Positions 60,593-64,000 of a stretch of DNA of 64,000 nucleotides are shown in pieces. Every line of letters starts with the position of its first letter. Position 1 is the first letter of the stretch. The DNA comes from Epinephelus fuscoguttatus (taxonomy: Eukaryota; Chordata; Actinopteri; Perciformes; Serranidae), in assembly GCF_011397635.1 (NCBI RefSeq), contig NC_064761.1, forward strand, positions 28,437,643 through 28,501,642. Direction: 5' to 3'. The notes beneath the pieces are model-generated. The model had not been told where the DNA came from, did not search any database, and saw only the letters and a list, made by a program, of their open reading frames with translations. The position numbers were made by a program, and so were the translations under genes.

Positions 60593-61277
60593 CATGGGTA
60601 GGCAACCTGTGGCTCCAGAACCACATGCGGCTCTTTCTCCCCTCTGCAGTGGCTCCTGTGGCTTTGACAAAAAAATATGTAAATGAATAACGGTCATTTT
60701 TTAACATTTTAACTTCCATTTATCATCTTTGTTAACCTCAATTATACATTCTCTTACTGTTGAAATGTTTAGCCTATGCACCAAATCAGAAACTACGATC
60801 CAGCACCTTTTCCTCTAAATTTTGCCAAACCTCTATAGCAGTAAGTCTCCATAGCTATGCTAGCTATGGATTCCAAATTCAAAAAAGAAAAAGTCTTGTT
60901 TGTTTGCTTTTATTGCCAACACTACAAAGTTTAAGTATGAAATAATCATAAAGAGCCCAATGTGGAGTAGCTACTTTGTGGTAAAACATATTATTGAATG
61001 CTCATTTAGACCTATTAATAATGTTGATAGGCTAATTTAGACATAATAAGCTGTGTTACCTTCATTCATTCATTCATTTTCCATAACAGCTTATCCTATT
61101 AGGGGTCGCTGGGGTGCTGGAGCTTATCCTAGCTGACACTGGGCGAGAGGCGTGACACACCATGGATACCCTTAAGTTTAGTATAAAACTCAAATATGTT
61201 TTGTGGCTACAGACAGATTTTTTAAAACTATTTTGGTCAAAAATGGCTCTTTCCATAGTAAAGGTTGCTGACCCCCG
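60593..61277. mobile_element. hAT-like non-autonomous element with a nested repeat
   Basis: The left end CATGGGTAGGCAACC and the right end GGTTGCTGACCCCCG are inverted. Flanks ACCTTGGC (60585-60592) and GCCTAGGC (61278-61285) match at 6 of 8 bases, fitting an aged hAT duplication. The first 130 bases match 38337-38465. A separate dispersed repeat (61060-61165) is inserted within it. Confidence 0.7.
61060..61165. repeat. Dispersed repeat fragment with (ATTC)n edge
   Basis: ATTCATTCATTCATTTTCCATAACAG starts it (shown in part), followed by 'gctggagcttatcctagctg' and 'actgggcgagaggcg', the same family as 22758-22971. Confidence 0.65.
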
Positions 61278-61639
61278 GCCTAGGCACACCAGGGGCAACG
61301 TGATCTCATCTCTAGTCGTTACGAAAATGATGCCAGGGGCGGCCTTTTGCATTGTGTCTTGAGGCAGAAAGGGTCAGTTGTAAGAGGTGGTTGGCGGTTA
61401 GGTTTAGGCAACAAAACTGCTTGTTTGTGTGAGGAAAAGATTGTAGTTGTCGAAAAAAAAAAATACTCCTGGCTTTGACTGGCAGATATGCAGTGGGCAG
61501 AAGGGGTTGGGGGTTAGATTTAGGCAATAAAACTACTCGGTTATGAGGTTGAAGATACAAGCAGCCAAAATGAGTTTCCTCAGAAGGGTTGCTGGGTTCA
61601 ACCTTAGAGATAGGGTAAAAGGGTACAGTTTAGGTGTTA

Positions 61640-61755
61640 CGGGCATCTAATCAGGATGCCTCCTGGGTGCCTCCTGAGAGGGACGTCTGGAGTGCGTTGC
61701 CCGGCTTGCTGCCCCTGTGATCTGGCTCTGGATAAGCAGTTGGAAATGGAATGGA
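61640..61755 (+). mobile_element. LINE 3' end fragment
   Basis: 'atcaggatgcctcctgggtg' through 'gtgatctggctctggataag' and 'ggaaatggaatgg' resembles the 3' end of the LINE family seen at 57577-57890, here on +. Confidence 0.55.
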
Positions 61756-61759
61756 ATAG

Positions 61760-64000
61760 TTATGGTTAGGGAAAGATAGCAAATGTCACTATTGAACACC
61801 TGGTTTTGAGTGGCGCAAACATAGTTGGAAAGGCAGCAGTGTCTCATCACAAAGCACCCTGCTCTGAGTGGTTCAAACGCAGCAGAAAAGGCAATGATGT
61901 ATCGTTAAAAAAACCACACAGCTTTGAGTGGCACAAACGTCGCAACTGATGTTGTTTGTTAGTCTCGAGCACTGTTCTCCATCCAACACCCACCCACCCT
62001 GAGGAGGCTTTCACACTCTTTAAACTATGTCCATTACTCTGAACTTCTAATAATGACATGAATGGGTTTACATTGGAGTTGGTTGAAAGCCCAGATTGCT
62101 TTATACAGACGCTAAACTGTGTCCCTGGCGTCACTATAATGACACCTGGGACACTGCCCAAACAGCTTACTTAGATGCCCTTGGAGTGAAACCAGGCTGC
62201 CGTGGGTTTCTGTACCAAATGTAATGGCCACCCATCCAGCAGTTATTAGGACATTTCACTAAAAACCAAAAAATGCCAATAGATTTATTGCAGCGTGGGC
62301 CAAAGTCATGGACTGACTGACACTGTAGTTCCTTCTTATCCAAAACTCTGCTGATCTGCTGTTTAATCTGATCTGAAACCAAACGGTGTCACAAGCTGGA
62401 ACTATTGGAATTTGTCTGTGAACATCATGTTAATTATTCCCAGATCCACCATCGTAATGTTCTTTGTGCAGAAAACAATGTAGGAATGTACTGTTCATCA
62501 TTCTGCATTCCACACAGCTTGTTGTCTGATTCATACACCTCCCTGTTTGCCTCGTTTCAAGGATCAGTTCAAGAATTGCCCCCCGCATTTTATCCCTCGG
62601 AAATCCCATTCAGGTACAGTAAGATCTCTGAGACGGCAGTGAACCGAGCCCTCCAACATCTGCAGGAGGCCATATTATCCCTCCATATACCTCCACCCCC
62701 TCAAAGAGGAAGACATTACACTGTCCGCCCCACTTTTCACTGCTATTGCTTTTGTTTCCGATTGCCGACGTTTTAGCATCTGCACACCTTGACAGGAGAT
62801 ATTTTAACTGCTCCAAAGATATGCGGAAAATGTATCTGGCTCTCAAGCCGACCTGTAGTCATGTGGAAGGTATGTTTTTGCAGCTGACATTCCAACCTGA
62901 TTTCTTGGGTCAATTTCTTGAACAGTTAACCCCACCTCCAACACACACACATGTAGACACACAGTTTTACCCCGGCCTCACCCTTCAGTGAACAGGCTGC
63001 ATATTTTCACATCCAGGGTTCGGATATGTAAGCCCATAAGCGACATATTGTTGCCTTATTGTCTGGATATTTCTCAGTTCTTCCACCAAGTGTTGCAGGA
63101 GCCAGAGGATAATTTGTCCAATGTTAAGATCTGTTTAACCACAGGAACTAGGCAGGCCCATATTGATCTACCCTTACAAAATGTGTCCATTACATGTCCC
63201 GCATTAGTGTCGAAAGCAATATTTCCTTGCATGAGCAGTGACTCATGGTTCCAGTAGTGCCTTGCCAACGTACTTAACATTTGTCTACATTTATTTTTTC
63301 CAGAGTACGTTATGTCCGAAGCATTTAGGCTAATGAAGTTTGATGTATTGTTTAAATTTGGAGGCCTAATTTATGTATTTTTGACTGTAGGAACACTTTT
63401 ATAGCTGTTTTCCCCTCGTAATTTGTGCAAGATTATTTCATGGAACCACCCCGGGAGTTTTAGTGAGACAGTTTTGGAAGTGATGTTTAAAAGAAAAATA
63501 ACTATCAGTGATGTATGTTGCATTCCTGTGTCATTTTTGTTTGGGGATGCATCCTGGTTCTCCTTGCGGATAGCTGGCCAATATAAATAACATGGCTCCG
63601 TGTCAGAAGTTTTGTAGCGAATCTACAATGGGAAATGATAGCAGAAGCCTTCTCAGCTATCTAAACCATCGACCATAAATGTCAGACTTTGGTGTTGATC
63701 CAACAGGAATAACTTAAGGGATCGTACAAGTTTCTCCACCCTCCAACAGCAGCCTCCCTACATCAGGATAAGTGCAGCCACAAGTCTGATGAGGAGCAGG
63801 CAGAGGAATTTAAAGTGCAGGAAATCAAGAAGAAAGATTTATCAAGGCAAAACAGCAAAAAAGCTAGGTGACGCACACAAGACAATCTGGCAGAAGAACA
63901 ATAGATGTAGGGTGGTATATAGAGAGTGGCTGATGAGGGAATGAGGTGCAGGTGGGGAAGCTCAGGTGAAATGAATGAGATGACTGCAGGGTGAGAGGGT
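61760..64000. other. No gene recognised
   Basis: Frames at 62405-62776 and 62988-63257 have no recognised domains. An imperfect inverted repeat GTGTCCCTGGCGTCAC / ATGACACCTGGGACAC at 62120-62155 probably marks a small foldback repeat. The window ends without a clear new gene. Confidence 0.4.

Noticed and set aside
62405-63257. Frames near the window end (123 and 89 codons)
   Set aside because: No recognised motif and no coherent splice sites.
1-64000. CRISPR arrays, tRNA/rRNA genes, bacterial operons, intact endogenous retrovirus
   Set aside because: None seen; the tRNA-like boxes are SINE heads and the polymerase genes are non-LTR retrotransposons.

Overview
The window is vertebrate nuclear DNA, most likely from a percomorph teleost. 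The signs are multi-exon genes with GT-AG introns, long (TG)n tracts, tRNA-derived SINEs, CR1/L2-type LINEs, hAT- and Tc1-type fragments, and four protein genes whose closest relatives by recall are vertebrate. There are no operons, CRISPR arrays or prokaryotic signals. Exon boundaries were placed by eye from splice sites, reading-phase continuity and remembered family sequences; no alignment was run.

Layout. (1) 1-5.1 kb: a possible promoter and short first exon on + (1361-1399), a SINE with perfect target-site duplications (3549-3773), and an unidentified two-exon coding candidate on - (4224-5014). (2) 5.2-17.3 kb, - strand: gclm, the regulatory subunit of glutamate-cysteine ligase, 7 coding exons and 276 aa. 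Its introns hold a hAT-like element, an L2-type LINE fragment with a Tc1-like end nested in it, and a perfect 19-bp hairpin. A foldback element carrying CCAAT boxes lies upstream. (3) 21.7-32.4 kb: a tandem duplication of a CC-chemokine gene. The distal copy (28.4-31.8 kb, +) is complete: 98 aa, CCL27/CCL28-type. The proximal copy keeps its signal-peptide exon and 3' part but has lost both mature-domain exons. (4) 39.3-51.2 kb, - strand: nim1k, an AMPK-related Ser/Thr kinase, 4 coding exons and 449 aa, with a nearly full-coding non-LTR retrotransposon in opposite orientation in intron 2. (5) 53.6-56.2 kb, +: pole4, the histone-fold subunit 4 of DNA polymerase epsilon, 4 exons and 129 aa, with a hAT MITE in an intron. 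(6) 56.2-64 kb: no gene recognised, mostly LINE, SINE and hAT fragments.

The genes are independent eukaryotic units: glutathione synthesis (gclm), chemokine signalling, an LKB1-AMPK-family kinase (nim1k) and replication (pole4). The chemokine and nim1k pairing matches human 5p12, where CCL28 and NIM1K are near each other. This supports calling the chemokine CCL27/28-type. Human GCLM (1p22) and POLE4 (2p12) lie elsewhere, so this arrangement is a teleost-side one.

Most notable observations: the half-erased chemokine duplicate; the apparent displacement of the LKB1-target threonine in the nim1k activation loop; two perfect short hairpins that look like fold-back or template-switch products; and the unidentified spliced coding candidate just downstream of gclm.
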